A stretch of DNA of 64,000 nt from Bacteroidetes bacterium 41-46 (GTDB lineage Bacteria; Bacteroidota; Bacteroidia; Bacteroidales; UBA932), in the NCBI GenBank assembly GCA_001897515.1, contig MKTA01000008.1:32837-96836 (forward strand), read 5' to 3'. The translations under genes were made by a program, and so were the position numbers. This document shows positions 1 to 8,367 of the stretch, piece after piece; the stretch's first letter is position 1; each line of letters starts with the position of its first letter. Under the pieces are notes generated by a model. That model did no database searches. It saw nothing but the letters and a program-made list of their open reading frames with translations, and was not told the DNA's origin.

Positions 1-315
1 GATAGATTTATTATCAGGGTAAATAAATACAGGTGTGCCGGTCAAATTCCACACCCCCTGAGTCACCCTTATTTTTGAACCGGGAAAGTATCTGTCTTCA
101 ATCTGATTTTTCTGACTTTCGGGAGCGGTCATCCAAAGGTCCAGCTTAAGTGCTAAATCAGCCGCGTAAAGATTGCCGGATATAACATTTGAAGTTGCAT
201 CCCATATCAGTTTTGCTGCCTGAGTCCTCTTCTCGGGTTTGTAGCCCTCTTCAAGAATACAAGAGTATGCCGAAAAAGTCAGCAGCACCATAGATAAAAT
301 TACTTTTGCCCTCAT
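1..315 (-). CDS. Partial lipoprotein of unknown function (C-terminus off the window)
   Basis: An open frame of 105 codons runs from the ATG at 315 to base 1 without a stop, so the C-terminal part lies outside the window. The N-terminus (MRAKVILSMVLLTFSAYSC) is a short signal peptide ending in a lipobox, with Cys19 as the likely lipidated residue. I do not recognise the mature part. The start overlaps the stop of the upstream outer membrane protein gene (ATGA), and an AAAAGGAGG sequence precedes it, so translation is probably coupled. It is the last visible gene of the rpsP-rimM operon. Confidence 0.75.
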   Translation of the reverse strand, partial: MRAKVILSMVLLTFSAYSCILEEGYKPEKRTQAAKLIWDATSNVISGNLYAADLALKLDLWMTAPESQKNQIEDRYFPGSKIRVTQGVWNLTGTPVFIYPDNKSI

Positions 316-992
316 CTCTGCCACCTCCTTTTGTCTGGCACAACCCTGTAACCCACTCCCATAGTAAACACACCAAGCGTACCGATAGTTTGTACCTCAG
401 AAAACCAGAAGAGTCTCTTTCCAACGGATATCCCAAAGCCCGTAAGTTGGATAGATGGTCCCCACTCAAGATAGGGCTCACCATTTCCGCCTCCCCTTTC
501 ATAGGGTTGCTTAATCATTAAGCCAACTCCGAGACCCACAGATGAGTACATCCTGACCCACTCTCTGTTAAACCAGGCAAAGCGTAGAGTTGGGGTGAAG
601 AACAGACTTCTTGAGCACTCCCTGTCAACAATCTCGTTTGTAGCAGTTGAGTAAATGTTGCGGAAGTTACCGACATAAGTGAGCGTCGCACCCATCTCAA
701 GCCATTTTGCCACCTTAATGCTGTGAGCCATACTCAAAGCTCCGGTGCTGTACAGATTGCCCCTGTATGTCTGCAAACTGTAGTATTGATCTGTTAAAGA
801 GGGAGGTGCTATGTCCCAAGACCAATTGAATAAATCAAAATCGTAGGTTAGTGGAAGAAGTCCATGGCTGAATCTGATTTCAGCTTCGGGCATATGCTTC
901 TGGTTGTAATACCCCCTGTAGCTCATTTGCCCGTTTGCCACCCCTGCAAAAATTGTTGCAGAGACGACCAGCATTAGTATTTTCCTGAACAT
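312..992 (-). CDS. Predicted outer membrane beta-barrel protein
   Basis: A protein of about 226 residues if it starts at the ATG at 992 (MFRKILMLVV...), which gives a clean signal peptide ending near VANGQ. A longer reading to 1040 only adds residues unlike a signal sequence and runs up to the rimM stop. The mature part has alternating aromatic/polar strands (WLEMGATLTYVGNF, FTPTLRFAWFN, MYSSVGLGVGLM, TMGVGYRV) typical of a small outer membrane barrel. No specific family is recognised. It follows rimM by 37 bases and is coupled to the lipoprotein gene downstream by an ATGA overlap, so the two may work together at the envelope. Confidence 0.7.
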   Translation of the reverse strand: MFRKILMLVVSATIFAGVANGQMSYRGYYNQKHMPEAEIRFSHGLLPLTYDFDLFNWSWDIAPPSLTDQYYSLQTYRGNLYSTGALSMAHSIKVAKWLEMGATLTYVGNFRNIYSTATNEIVDRECSRSLFFTPTLRFAWFNREWVRMYSSVGLGVGLMIKQPYERGGGNGEPYLEWGPSIQLTGFGISVGKRLFWFSEVQTIGTLGVFTMGVGYRVVPDKRRWQR

Positions 993-1029
993 CTTTAATT
1001 TGTTTATCACTACGAAGGTAGTGTTTTTT

Positions 1030-1572
1030 TCAGAGATCAAGAAGCCCTGATGGCAAGTTCATTACAATTTTGTTATTTTCAAACTCCACAGAGACAATAA
1101 AATCTTCATGAAGCGGGATTAGAACCTCCTTATGAGAAAACTCAACAATTATCCCTATGCATGGATTTCCCGGATAGTCGTGGAAAGATGAAATTGTACC
1201 CATTCTGGATTCATGAGAATCATAAACATTAATTCCCACCAGCATTTCAGGAGTTAGCTCCTCCTCTTCCCTTGTTTTTGAACTTTTTTTACTTTTGACC
1301 GGTTCTGCATAGACAAATTCCCCTTCAATTTCTGATGAGAGTGCGGGGGAGTCTATGGCATCAAGTTTTACAAAGTATTTCTCGGAGCCTTTCTGCTCCA
1401 TTTCTGAAATAAAAAAGGGGACCGGAAGACCATCATAATAGATGAAAACCGGTCCCTTTTTATTGATTTTGCTCAACATTCCGGAGGCAACTCTTAGAAT
1501 TACTCCTCCGTCCGTGCCGAACGATTTGATAACCTTTGCTACAGGCAGCAATCTATTTGCTGACTCTTGCAT
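1030..1572 (-). CDS. rimM: Ribosome maturation factor RimM
   Basis: RimM binds ribosomal protein S19 in the 30S head and helps 16S rRNA processing. The 180-residue protein has the N-terminal RimM barrel (PVAKVIKSFGTDGGVILRV, residues 10-28) and a C-terminal PRC-barrel (LVGINVYDSHESRMGTI to the terminal LPSGLLDL), joined by a charged linker (KSKKSSKTREEEE). The length is normal. It lies 4 bases after rpsP, the usual rpsP-rimM order. The first half is divergent, as is common in Bacteroidota, but the ending LP.GLLDL and the context make the call firm. Confidence 0.93.
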   Translation of the reverse strand: MQESANRLLPVAKVIKSFGTDGGVILRVASGMLSKINKKGPVFIYYDGLPVPFFISEMEQKGSEKYFVKLDAIDSPALSSEIEGEFVYAEPVKSKKSSKTREEEELTPEMLVGINVYDSHESRMGTISSFHDYPGNPCIGIIVEFSHKEVLIPLHEDFIVSVEFENNKIVMNLPSGLLDL

Positions 1573-1576
1573 AGTG

Positions 1577-2137
1577 TTATGCTTCTGTTGTCTCTTCTGC
1601 AGCAGGTGCCTCAGGTGCGCTCTCTTCTGCTACCTCAGCCTGTGCCTCAGCGGCAGCAGCTTCTGCGGCTTTACGCTCCTCCTCCTTTCTCTTAGCCAGC
1701 TCAGCAGCTCTTGCTTCGTTAACCTTAGCCTCTTCAGCAACAGCAGCCTTCTTGGCATCGCGAGAACTTTGAGCAATCTGAGAAACCTTTGAGGATAGTT
1801 TGTTATCCTTTTCGGCAACCCATGCACTCCACTTCTGATCTGCAACCTCTTGAGTAATGGCTCCCTTCTTAACTCCCTCCTGAAGGTGCTTCCTGAGAAG
1901 GACTCCCTTGTAAGAGAGAATTCTGCGACAAGTATCGGTAGGCTGAGCTCCGTTATTGAGCCATTTAAGAGCTCCTTCTGAGTCCAGTTCAATTACTGCA
2001 GGATTTGAGTTAGGATTGTAGGTACCAAGTTTTGCGATATAACGACCATCGCGAGGTGCACGACTATCGGCTACTACGATATGAAAGAATGCGAAATTCT
2101 TTTTACCGTGGCGAGCCAGGCGAATTTTTACAGCCAT
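1577..2137 (-). CDS. rpsP: 30S ribosomal protein S16 with long acidic tail
   Basis: The first 80 or so residues ([34 protein letters not shown]... and [11 protein letters not shown]) are the S16 core of the small ribosomal subunit. Residues from about 120 to 186 are an Ala/Glu/Lys-rich extension, making the protein twice the size of E. coli S16; such tails are usual in Bacteroidota. A canonical promoter at 2198-2228 drives it and rimM follows. The tail is low-complexity, so its exact length probably varies between strains. Confidence 0.97.
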   Translation of the reverse strand: MAVKIRLARHGKKNFAFFHIVVADSRAPRDGRYIAKLGTYNPNSNPAVIELDSEGALKWLNNGAQPTDTCRRILSYKGVLLRKHLQEGVKKGAITQEVADQKWSAWVAEKDNKLSSKVSQIAQSSRDAKKAAVAEEAKVNEARAAELAKRKEEERKAAEAAAAEAQAEVAEESAPEAPAAEETTEA

Positions 2138-2197
2138 AATGCTTTGTTTATTAAGTTTTTAAATATTAACTTCCTTATCTTCCCGAGAAAAGGTCCG

Positions 2198-2228
2198 CAA
2201 ATATACAACCTTTTTACTTATCTGCAAA
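2198..2228 (-). promoter_or_regulatory. Promoter of the rpsP-rimM operon
   Basis: On the minus strand a TTTG (-33 element, 2225-2228) is followed after exactly 19 bases by TATATTTG (-7 element, 2198-2205), the Bacteroidota housekeeping consensus. The -7 box continues into GCGGACC, a GC-rich start region also seen at other translation-gene promoters of this window. The predicted leader is about 55 bases. Confidence 0.85.
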
Positions 2229-2235
2229 CTTTGAA

Positions 2236-2273
2236 TAAAAAGTAAATGTCGTTCCGGAAACCCGAAACGACAT
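2236..2273 (-). terminator. Terminator of the AOR-VanX-PHP operon
   Basis: An 8-base-pair stem (ATGTCGTT at 2246-2253 with AACGACAT at 2266-2273) is followed on the minus strand by TTTACTTTTT. It lies just after the PHP gene stop and directly before the rpsP promoter, so it separates the two transcription units. Confidence 0.75.
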
Positions 2274-2317
2274 CACCCCTTTCTTAACCTAAAACTTAAA
2301 CTATGAAAAAACTTCAA

Positions 2318-3454
2318 TTAAAAGATTTGCAAATCGTGTGCCAAAAGTTCGTTTTCATTTACAAATATGTTCATAAAAGTAAATTTTAGGTCTGAACTGT
2401 TAGATGGCGCTGAAAACCTTACGGAAGATGATTTTGGCACAAAAATCTCCTGTCTTCCAATTTTAATATGAAAAGGTATATCGCACTTATTATCAAGAAT
2501 GTAATCCGTATTGGAGCCGTTTGCTCCTAATCTTTTCAGATGAAGATTAGAGTTAACAAATTCTATTGCCAACTCCCTTTTTGCTGCAATTATGTTATGG
2601 AAACAGGCCAAAGTTCTTCCGGATTTCAACCCCTCCTTAAGCCCCTCTAATGTTCTCTCTTTTGCAAGCACTATAGTTAAAGGTCTCATAATCCCTAACT
2701 CTGCAAGCCTGCCCTTCTCAATACTGCCATGTGCATCAGAAGCTGCAATCATAGCCAGGTTTTTCTCAATAGCCCATCTCATGCTTACCGGATAAAACTC
2801 TGTATTGTTAAAGACCTCAATGGCATCAATCAAACCCTCCTTAATAACCTCTCTTTGAAAATCACGAATGAATGTTGAATCAACTGCCCATCCGGGGTGG
2901 TTCCATATTATGTATGCTCCCTGAGCTTTTGCTGTTCTCAGTGCCTCCTTCGGATCCTTAACATCAAGGGGATTTGAGTCGTTTAAAAAGAGGGCATTGA
3001 AGTGCCCCATTGTCCTTTGAGTGCGCGTAATCTCTGACCCTTTAACAAGTATAAGCCCAACCTTGTCTGCAGTTACTTTGGCAATATCATAAGAGGTATT
3101 GTGGTCATTATTTGTGTATTTTTTAAATGGTCTGTACTCAATATGATCAGTAATTGATATTGCATCCAGACCCTCACTCCACGCCTCTGATACTCTGATG
3201 TCCGGCCAAACCAAACCATCTGAGAAAATTGTGTGTGTATGAAAATCGCACAGCATTACCTTATACCCGCTCACATCCGGAAAGGAGGGCCTGCTTCTCT
3301 CCATTACTCCATATGATGGATAAAATACTTTGTTTGGATTAAGCGTTGTTTTAGTACCGCCCCACTGTGCAGAAGATTTTACGGAGAATAAGAATGTTGC
3401 TGCAATTAAAAATATCACTGCAACTTTAAAGCTTTTACCGGAAATAGTCCTCAT
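2318..3454 (-). CDS. Exported PHP-domain phosphoesterase
   Basis: This 378-residue protein has a signal peptide (hydrophobic about residues 9-29, ending SSAQ) and then a PHP (polymerase and histidinol phosphatase) metal-dependent phosphoesterase fold. The motifs are DFHTHTIFSDG (70-80), the ITDHIEY loop near residue 101, the NHPGW motif and a late SDAHGS. These supply the His/Asp/Glu ligands for a di- or trinuclear metal site. Close relatives are annotated as PHP or Sb-PDE-type phosphodiesterases; the substrate is unknown. The last about 110 residues look like an all-beta domain. Its start overlaps the VanX-like gene stop (ATGA). Export argues against a histidinol-phosphatase role. Confidence 0.85.
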   Translation of the reverse strand: MRTISGKSFKVAVIFLIAATFLFSVKSSAQWGGTKTTLNPNKVFYPSYGVMERSRPSFPDVSGYKVMLCDFHTHTIFSDGLVWPDIRVSEAWSEGLDAISITDHIEYRPFKKYTNNDHNTSYDIAKVTADKVGLILVKGSEITRTQRTMGHFNALFLNDSNPLDVKDPKEALRTAKAQGAYIIWNHPGWAVDSTFIRDFQREVIKEGLIDAIEVFNNTEFYPVSMRWAIEKNLAMIAASDAHGSIEKGRLAELGIMRPLTIVLAKERTLEGLKEGLKSGRTLACFHNIIAAKRELAIEFVNSNLHLKRLGANGSNTDYILDNKCDIPFHIKIGRQEIFVPKSSSVRFSAPSNSSDLKFTFMNIFVNENELLAHDLQIF

Positions 3455-4185
3455 TTTTTCTTTAATTTTTCAAGTTCTTCAAAAGAGATATTCAGAAGCC
3501 CCATCCCTTCTCTTTTATGGAAATTGTAATGCCACCACTCATGAGAATATTTCTCAAAACCATATCTCTCCATTATGGTTAAGAGCTTCTCTCTGTTGGC
3601 CAGAGCTATGCTGTCTGAGGGTATGTAGTTATGTGATGCGGCTTCAGAAAATTCATCAAAAGGTGTTGGCATAACAAGCTCTTCGCCTGTCTTCGTGTTA
3701 ACAATGGTCAGGTCTATAGCACAACCTCTGTTGTGTATTGAGCCTTTCCAAGGAGCTGCTACAAATGTTGTATCCGGATACACCTCATAAAAATAGAGAG
3801 TTGCTGAATAGGGGCGGTAAGCGTCATAAACCTTAATGCCTAATCCATCTCTGTTTAACTCCTTCTGGATTTTCAGAAGTGAGTCAGCAGCCTCTTTTCT
3901 GAGATAGGCCTTTGGAGCCGAGTAAATCTTTGTCCCGGTAAAATTGTCTGTTCCTGCATATCTGATATCCATTACCACACCCGGAATGTGCTCCTCCAGA
4001 TCTATCAGCAATAATGAGCTGTCAGTTGCAACCGCAGCAAGATACTCTTCTGCCGTTGACACCATATCCAATCCATATGGGTTTTGATCTTTAGGTGATT
4101 GGCAGGCCGTAAAAAAGAGGCTCACCGCCAGAAGGGCAGTGAGCATAACTCTTTGAACGGCAATTTTAAAAAATTTTGCGTTCAT
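3451..4185 (-). CDS. D-Ala-D-Ala dipeptidase, VanX/DdpX family lipoprotein
   Basis: A 244-residue M15-family zinc peptidase. The lipobox (SLFFTAC, Cys28) predicts a lipoprotein. The VanX signature is complete: AYRPY (Arg124), SIHNRGCAIDLT with zinc ligands His151 and Asp158, and SHEWWHY with catalytic Glu216 and ligand His219. The family hydrolyses D-alanyl-D-alanine. In a vancomycin operon it would be cytoplasmic next to VanH/VanA; here it is exported and has no such partners, so scavenging of wall dipeptides is more likely than resistance. It starts 8 bases after the aldehyde oxidoreductase stop and overlaps the PHP gene by 4 bases, so the three are one transcript. Confidence 0.9.
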   Translation of the reverse strand: MNAKFFKIAVQRVMLTALLAVSLFFTACQSPKDQNPYGLDMVSTAEEYLAAVATDSSLLLIDLEEHIPGVVMDIRYAGTDNFTGTKIYSAPKAYLRKEAADSLLKIQKELNRDGLGIKVYDAYRPYSATLYFYEVYPDTTFVAAPWKGSIHNRGCAIDLTIVNTKTGEELVMPTPFDEFSEAASHNYIPSDSIALANREKLLTIMERYGFEKYSHEWWHYNFHKREGMGLLNISFEELEKLKKK

Positions 4186-4193
4186 TTTAGAAA

Positions 4194-6350
4194 TTATTGT
4201 AATGGTTTAACTACTTCAATAAGTTCCGGGAGATCCATTCCAATTTTTTTAAGGTGTTCAATTGTCGGAACCCCGTTTTTGTTCCACCCTCTTCTGTAAT
4301 ACACGGCATCAAGCAACTTTTCGTATTGATCCTCTCTGTAGTCCCTGTGTGCCTTCATCTTCTCGCTAAGGGACATACGCTCAGGATCAAGCCCCATCTT
4401 ATCTTTTAGCTGAGCATCGTATCTCTCCTGACGACTAATATACTCCTCCTCTGTAACAGGTCCGGCGGCTCTGTAGGGCTGCTTATCAAACTCTCTGGTT
4501 CCGAATCCAAGCCTGATATTGAGTATTTTCTGAAAGTTATAAACCCTTTCAGACATCTTGATCATCTCCTCCTTATCAAAATTCCGGCCTGTAACTGCCT
4601 TAAAAATTGTCACATAGTTATCAACGTGTTCAGGCACCTTATTCGGTTCAGGCTGCTCGGCGTTGTCTGCAGGCTCTACATCGTTCCAGCAAAGTTTGCA
4701 GAATCCTGCCAAACCGAACCAGGTGCGGAAATAAGGGAAGTAGTGTAGTGCCTCTGCCTTATTTTCAAAAGTTGGTATCATGTTGTTTACCATATCCATG
4801 AAGATAAGCCATGCTTCATCGTGTTGAGGTCCTTTGTTAGTCATTGCATATCCTCCCTGTTGTGCAAGCGACTCTTTTGAGAGGTACATAGAGTACTCTA
4901 GCCCTTTATTCTCCATTCCAATATCCTCCAGAAACTGTCTGTCTCCCCAGCCATTGTCGGCGAACATCTTTTTTAGCCTCATAACTCCAAGCCCTGCAGT
5001 TACTCCGAAGCCCTCTCCCCTTGCCATCTGGTGAAGAAGCTCAAGAGAGGCATCGGCATTGCCCCATGAAAGGTCAACCCCCCCTGTACGTTCTGAATTT
5101 AGAATTCCGTTTTCCCAGCACTCCATAAGAAATCCCACAATATTTCCCCAGGTAATCGTACAGACTCCGTATGTATCGCAATAGAAGTTCTGTTCAATGA
5201 TATCTCTAGGGTCAAAAACAGCAATATTGGATCCGAGTGCTGCGGCATTCTCATATTCGGGACCATCAACAATAACTTTGCTTCCTTTGTATGGGCCGGT
5301 TCTTAGTTCAAAATCATCAACGCCCTTTGCACATGACATATTACAACCTATCCAGCAACCATCAGGAACACCTTGGGTAAAGAAGGTTTTCCATACCTCC
5401 ATGTCAATTTTTGGACAATCTTTATGGTCTCCGTATTTGAAATTCATCACAGGCAGAATGTCGTATTTTTCAAGGACCCCCATTAGGTGGGCAGTTCCAA
5501 CTTTACGCATCTGGCACTGAATGTCATCCAGATCGCGCATCTCCTTGTTAAATCTTTTACCTCTCTCTGTGATTGCCGGCAAGTCCACTACATTGTTGAA
5601 ATTTCCTGTTACCTTAGGAATTTTAGCTACAATGGCACGAACACCCTTGTGGCGCATAAGAGTTCCAATTCCTCCCCTGCCTGCCTGTTTAAGTCTTACC
5701 TTACCCCTCTTAACATCCCAGAATGTAAAGTTGAGCATCCCGATAAGAGAGTGCTCTGCCGCCTTTCCGGATGCAACTACAGATACATTGATTTTATCTT
5801 TTTCATTATCTGCAAACATATCAAGAAGCTCCTCTCCCAAAAGATGAGAGTCATAACTAAGCTCCTGCGGGGTTTCAAAAATTTCTACTATGTGATCTAT
5901 TCCATTGATGTAAATTATGACATCCTTTGGAGAGTTCCCCTGTATCTCCATAGCGTCAAAGCCGGCAATCTTGAGGTGGGGGCCAAAGTGGCCACCTACG
6001 TTGCTGTCAATAATCTTCTCTGTCTGAGGTGAGATTGAGACAACGATTGATTTGCCGGACCCTGAATACTGAGTAACTCCGCAACATGGACCTCCGGAAA
6101 TTATAATTTCGTTCTCAGAATCCTGCCATTTTGTGTCAGGTTTAATGGCATCCCACAGCATTCTCAGACCATACCCCTTTCCTCCGATAAACAGATCTCT
6201 TGTCTGAGGAGAGATTTGCCTGGTCTCAATTTTTCCTGTTTCAACATTAACGTAAAGACTTTGGTCGCTGTATCCACGCTCCATTGGCTTCCAGATATAT
6301 GGAAAGGAGGCAGTGACTTTTCTTCTGGATTTTATATCCTGATAGTTCAT
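4194..6350 (-). CDS. Tungsten-type aldehyde ferredoxin oxidoreductase
   Basis: The AOR family oxidises aldehydes to acids with ferredoxin, using a tungsto- or molybdo-bispyranopterin and one 4Fe-4S cluster. The first domain (LYVNVETGKIETRQIS, DLFIGGKGYGLRML, ISGGPCCGVTQYSGSGKSI) and the pterin region (GRGGIGTLMRHKGVRAIV, residues 224-241) are clear. Cluster cysteines are Cys332, Cys336 and Cys340 (GCWIGCNMSC), with Cys551 and Cys554 later (GFCKLCWND). The first three are spaced CX3CX3C rather than the CX2CX3C I know from archaeal AOR. The protein has 718 residues, longer than the roughly 600 of classical AOR and nearer to YdhV-like members. It diverges from a ThiF/ThiS pair and has a small exported-enzyme operon behind it. 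Confidence 0.93.
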   Translation of the reverse strand: MNYQDIKSRRKVTASFPYIWKPMERGYSDQSLYVNVETGKIETRQISPQTRDLFIGGKGYGLRMLWDAIKPDTKWQDSENEIIISGGPCCGVTQYSGSGKSIVVSISPQTEKIIDSNVGGHFGPHLKIAGFDAMEIQGNSPKDVIIYINGIDHIVEIFETPQELSYDSHLLGEELLDMFADNEKDKINVSVVASGKAAEHSLIGMLNFTFWDVKRGKVRLKQAGRGGIGTLMRHKGVRAIVAKIPKVTGNFNNVVDLPAITERGKRFNKEMRDLDDIQCQMRKVGTAHLMGVLEKYDILPVMNFKYGDHKDCPKIDMEVWKTFFTQGVPDGCWIGCNMSCAKGVDDFELRTGPYKGSKVIVDGPEYENAAALGSNIAVFDPRDIIEQNFYCDTYGVCTITWGNIVGFLMECWENGILNSERTGGVDLSWGNADASLELLHQMARGEGFGVTAGLGVMRLKKMFADNGWGDRQFLEDIGMENKGLEYSMYLSKESLAQQGGYAMTNKGPQHDEAWLIFMDMVNNMIPTFENKAEALHYFPYFRTWFGLAGFCKLCWNDVEPADNAEQPEPNKVPEHVDNYVTIFKAVTGRNFDKEEMIKMSERVYNFQKILNIRLGFGTREFDKQPYRAAGPVTEEEYISRQERYDAQLKDKMGLDPERMSLSEKMKAHRDYREDQYEKLLDAVYYRRGWNKNGVPTIEHLKKIGMDLPELIEVVKPLQ

Positions 6351-6419
6351 CCGTGAGTTTTTTTAGTTTTTAAATTTTTGTAAATTTACGAAAATTCGCA
6401 ATCCGGACAACCCCTTTTT
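6351..6419. promoter_or_regulatory. Divergent promoter region between AOR and thiF-like genes
   Basis: This 69-base AT-rich spacer separates two divergent starts. Its centre is the palindrome GTAAATTTAC, which reads as a TAAATTTA -7-like box on both strands (TAnnTTTG with the last base changed), so both genes may fire from one symmetrical element. This is inference from motif shape only. Confidence 0.4.
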
Positions 6420-7010
6420 ATGCCAACCTTTAACCAAATACGAGCTTTTTTATCACAAAAAACAATAGGAATTGCCGGAGCCGGGGGGCTCGGATCAAAT
6501 TGTGCCGAATCTCTGCTTAGATGTGGTGCAGGCAAGCTTATAGTAGCAGATTTTGACAGAGTATCTGATGCTAATCTTAACAGACAATTCTATTTTCATG
6601 ATCAAATTGGAGAAAAAAAGGTGGAGGCGTTAAGGGACAACCTACTTAGAATAAACCCTTTTGCCTCTTTGCAGATGCATTTTTCAAAGGTTGATCCTGA
6701 TAACCTCAAACTTTTATTCTCTACATGCGATGTGGTAGTGGAGGCCTTTGACTCGGCATCAGAAAAGTTGATGCTTATAGAGGAGATGGCCCTTCAGCTT
6801 CCTGATATACCGGTTGTGGCAGCCTCCGGTTTAGGTGGCTGGGGTGAGGCAGATTCACTAAAGGTAATCAGAAGCGGGAATTTGTTTATTTGCGGAGATG
6901 AGTATAGCGAGGTCACTGAAAATAGACCACCATTGGCCCCAAAAGTCAGAATAGTTTCTAATCTTCAGGCAGATGTAGTGCTTGAAATTTTACTGAAAGA
7001 TTTTAAATGA
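6420..7010 (+). CDS. ThiF/MoeB-family sulfur carrier adenylyltransferase
   Basis: A 196-residue E1-like enzyme that would adenylate the C-terminal glycine of a small sulfur carrier protein. The nucleotide-binding motif GIAGAGGLGSNC (residues 17-28), the D.V...NLNRQF motif and an Asp in VVVEAFDSA are present. The zinc-binding CxxC pairs of full-length E. coli ThiF and MoeB are absent, as in the short clostridial-type ThiF. The next gene, overlapping by ATGA, encodes the matching carrier. Divergence from AOR suggests a job in pterin cofactor (MoaD-type) sulfur transfer; thiamine synthesis is the alternative, but no other thi gene is in the window. Confidence 0.88.
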   Translation: MPTFNQIRAFLSQKTIGIAGAGGLGSNCAESLLRCGAGKLIVADFDRVSDANLNRQFYFHDQIGEKKVEALRDNLLRINPFASLQMHFSKVDPDNLKLLFSTCDVVVEAFDSASEKLMLIEEMALQLPDIPVVAASGLGGWGEADSLKVIRSGNLFICGDEYSEVTENRPPLAPKVRIVSNLQADVVLEILLKDFK

Positions 7011-7210
7011 AGATATTGCTTAACAACAGAGAAGAGGAGTTTCCGGCTGACAGGTTATCAATAAAGGAGATAATGGATATAAAATCCTTTACCTTTAAAA
7101 TGCTTGTAGTTCGGTTGAACGATAGAAGCATAAAGAGAGAGGAGTATGCAACCACTTGCGTTAAAGATGGTGATGATCTGAAAATCATACATCTTGTTAG
7201 CGGAGGCTAG
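7007..7210 (+). CDS. ThiS/MoaD-like sulfur carrier protein
   Basis: A 67-residue beta-grasp protein ending in the Gly-Gly tail (HLVSGG) that is adenylated and then thiocarboxylated by a ThiF/MoeB-type enzyme. Length, the KDGDDLKIIHLV strand before the tail, and the overlap with the adenylyltransferase stop all fit. Its sequence is closer to ThiS than to MoaD, but similar proteins sit beside AOR genes in other anaerobes, so the pathway (thiamine or tungstopterin) is open. Confidence 0.88.
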   Translation: MKILLNNREEEFPADRLSIKEIMDIKSFTFKMLVVRLNDRSIKREEYATTCVKDGDDLKIIHLVSGG

Positions 7211-7211
7211 T

Positions 7212-8297
7212 CTAATTCAGCTTGTTGGAGAGTCCCATTTTGTTTATTATCTCAAACTGTTGTCTGACAGACTCTTCGTGGATTGATTCAAGAATCTGCT
7301 TAACAAACTCTTCATCCAGTTCAAGCCCCAGAGCCTGAGCAATCCTGCTTGTTACCATTCTGTCATACCTTATGGGCTGAAGAACCTGCATATTGTTCTC
7401 CATTTTATATTTACCAATCTCTCTGGCAATAGACATTCTTTTTGACAGGAGGTTGAGAAGTCTGTCGTCAAGCTCGTCTATCTCCCTTCTCAGGTCTGCC
7501 AGATACTCTGACGGCTCACTTTTATCCCTTATTACAATAAGTTTAAGAATCCTTTCAAGTAGCTGGGGTGTTATCTGCTGCTCTTTATCGCTTAATGCTT
7601 CAGACGGATTTATATGGGTCTCAACCATTAGACCGTCAAAACCCAAATCCATTGCCTGCTGAGAGATGGGGTATATAAGATTTTGCCTTCCTCCAATATG
7701 ACTTGGATCGCACAATAGAGTCATTGAGGGTAGTCTTCTTTTTAGTTCAATAGGAATGTGCCACTGAGGCTGATTTCTGAAAAGCCCCTTTTCATAAGCT
7801 CCAAAACCTCTGTGAACAAAGGCAAGATTCTCTGTCCCGCATGATATAAGCCTCTCTGCAGCACCAATCCATAACTCAATGTCAGGGTTGACCGGATTCT
7901 TTACCAGTACAGGAAGTCCGGTACCACCCACTGCTTCAGCTATTTCCTGAACTGCAAAAGGATTTGCTGTTGTCCTTGCACCTATCCAAAGTATATCCAC
8001 TCCAGACCTTATAGCCTCTTCGACATGTCTTGCATTCGCAACCTCAGTAGCCACGAGCATGCCCGTTTTCCTCTTGACAGTACTAAGCCACTCAAGTCCG
8101 GCAGAGCCCACTCCCTCAAATCCTCCCGGCTTTGTTCTGGGTTTCCAGATTCCGGCTCTGAATATTTTAATTCCCTGAGAGGAAATTAGCTTAGCAGTGT
8201 TAACCATCTGCTCCTCACTCTCAGCACTGCATGGTCCGGCTATGACGAGAGGGCGTGTAGTGTCAATCCCCTCTATGTATAATGGTTTTATCTCCAT
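7212..8297 (-). CDS. Bifunctional DAHP synthase / chorismate mutase
   Basis: The N-terminal about 260 residues are a type I DAHP synthase of the AroA/KdsA-like branch (PLVIAGPCSAES, FRAGIWKPRTKPGGFEGVG, LVKNPVNPD, CDPSHIGGRQN). This enzyme condenses phosphoenolpyruvate with erythrose 4-phosphate. The C-terminus (LADLRREIDELDDRLLNLLSKRMSIAREIGKYK) is an AroQ-type chorismate mutase, which probably gives feedback control. I start it at the ATG at 8297 (MEIKPLYIEG); the longer frame begins with TTG at 8330. It converges with the ThiS-like gene with a 1-base gap. Confidence 0.95.
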   Translation of the reverse strand: MEIKPLYIEGIDTTRPLVIAGPCSAESEEQMVNTAKLISSQGIKIFRAGIWKPRTKPGGFEGVGSAGLEWLSTVKRKTGMLVATEVANARHVEEAIRSGVDILWIGARTTANPFAVQEIAEAVGGTGLPVLVKNPVNPDIELWIGAAERLISCGTENLAFVHRGFGAYEKGLFRNQPQWHIPIELKRRLPSMTLLCDPSHIGGRQNLIYPISQQAMDLGFDGLMVETHINPSEALSDKEQQITPQLLERILKLIVIRDKSEPSEYLADLRREIDELDDRLLNLLSKRMSIAREIGKYKMENNMQVLQPIRYDRMVTSRIAQALGLELDEEFVKQILESIHEESVRQQFEIINKMGLSNKLN

Positions 8298-8345
8298 CTG
8301 ATTTTGAGTCCGTTTGAAAACAGTGTGCAAGTTAGCAGTTTTTTA

Positions 8346-8353
8346 TATCTTTG
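8346..8353 (+). promoter_or_regulatory. -7 box upstream of the lipoprotein/ModE-WtpA/TonB operon
   Basis: A perfect TATCTTTG lies 15 bases before the start codon at 8368. No convincing TTTG sits 19-21 bases upstream, which may mean an activated promoter. The three genes that follow have gaps of only 1 and 28 bases, so this is the likely promoter for the whole W/Mo-linked unit. Confidence 0.5.
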
Positions 8354-8367
8354 TGAAAACTTAAAAA

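Noticed and set aside
1600..1790. Ala/Glu-rich tail of S16 as a separate gene or repeat
   Set aside because: It is in frame with the S16 core and such tails are usual for this phylum.
3451..4185. VanX-like gene as part of vancomycin resistance
   Set aside because: No vanH, vanA/B ligase or VanRS genes are near, and the protein is a lipoprotein, so it would not protect the cytoplasmic D-Ala-D-Ala pool.
5487..6032. A 181-residue frame on the plus strand inside the AOR gene
   Set aside because: It is antisense to a well-conserved AOR region, has no recognisable domain or promoter, and is read best as a shadow of AOR codon usage.
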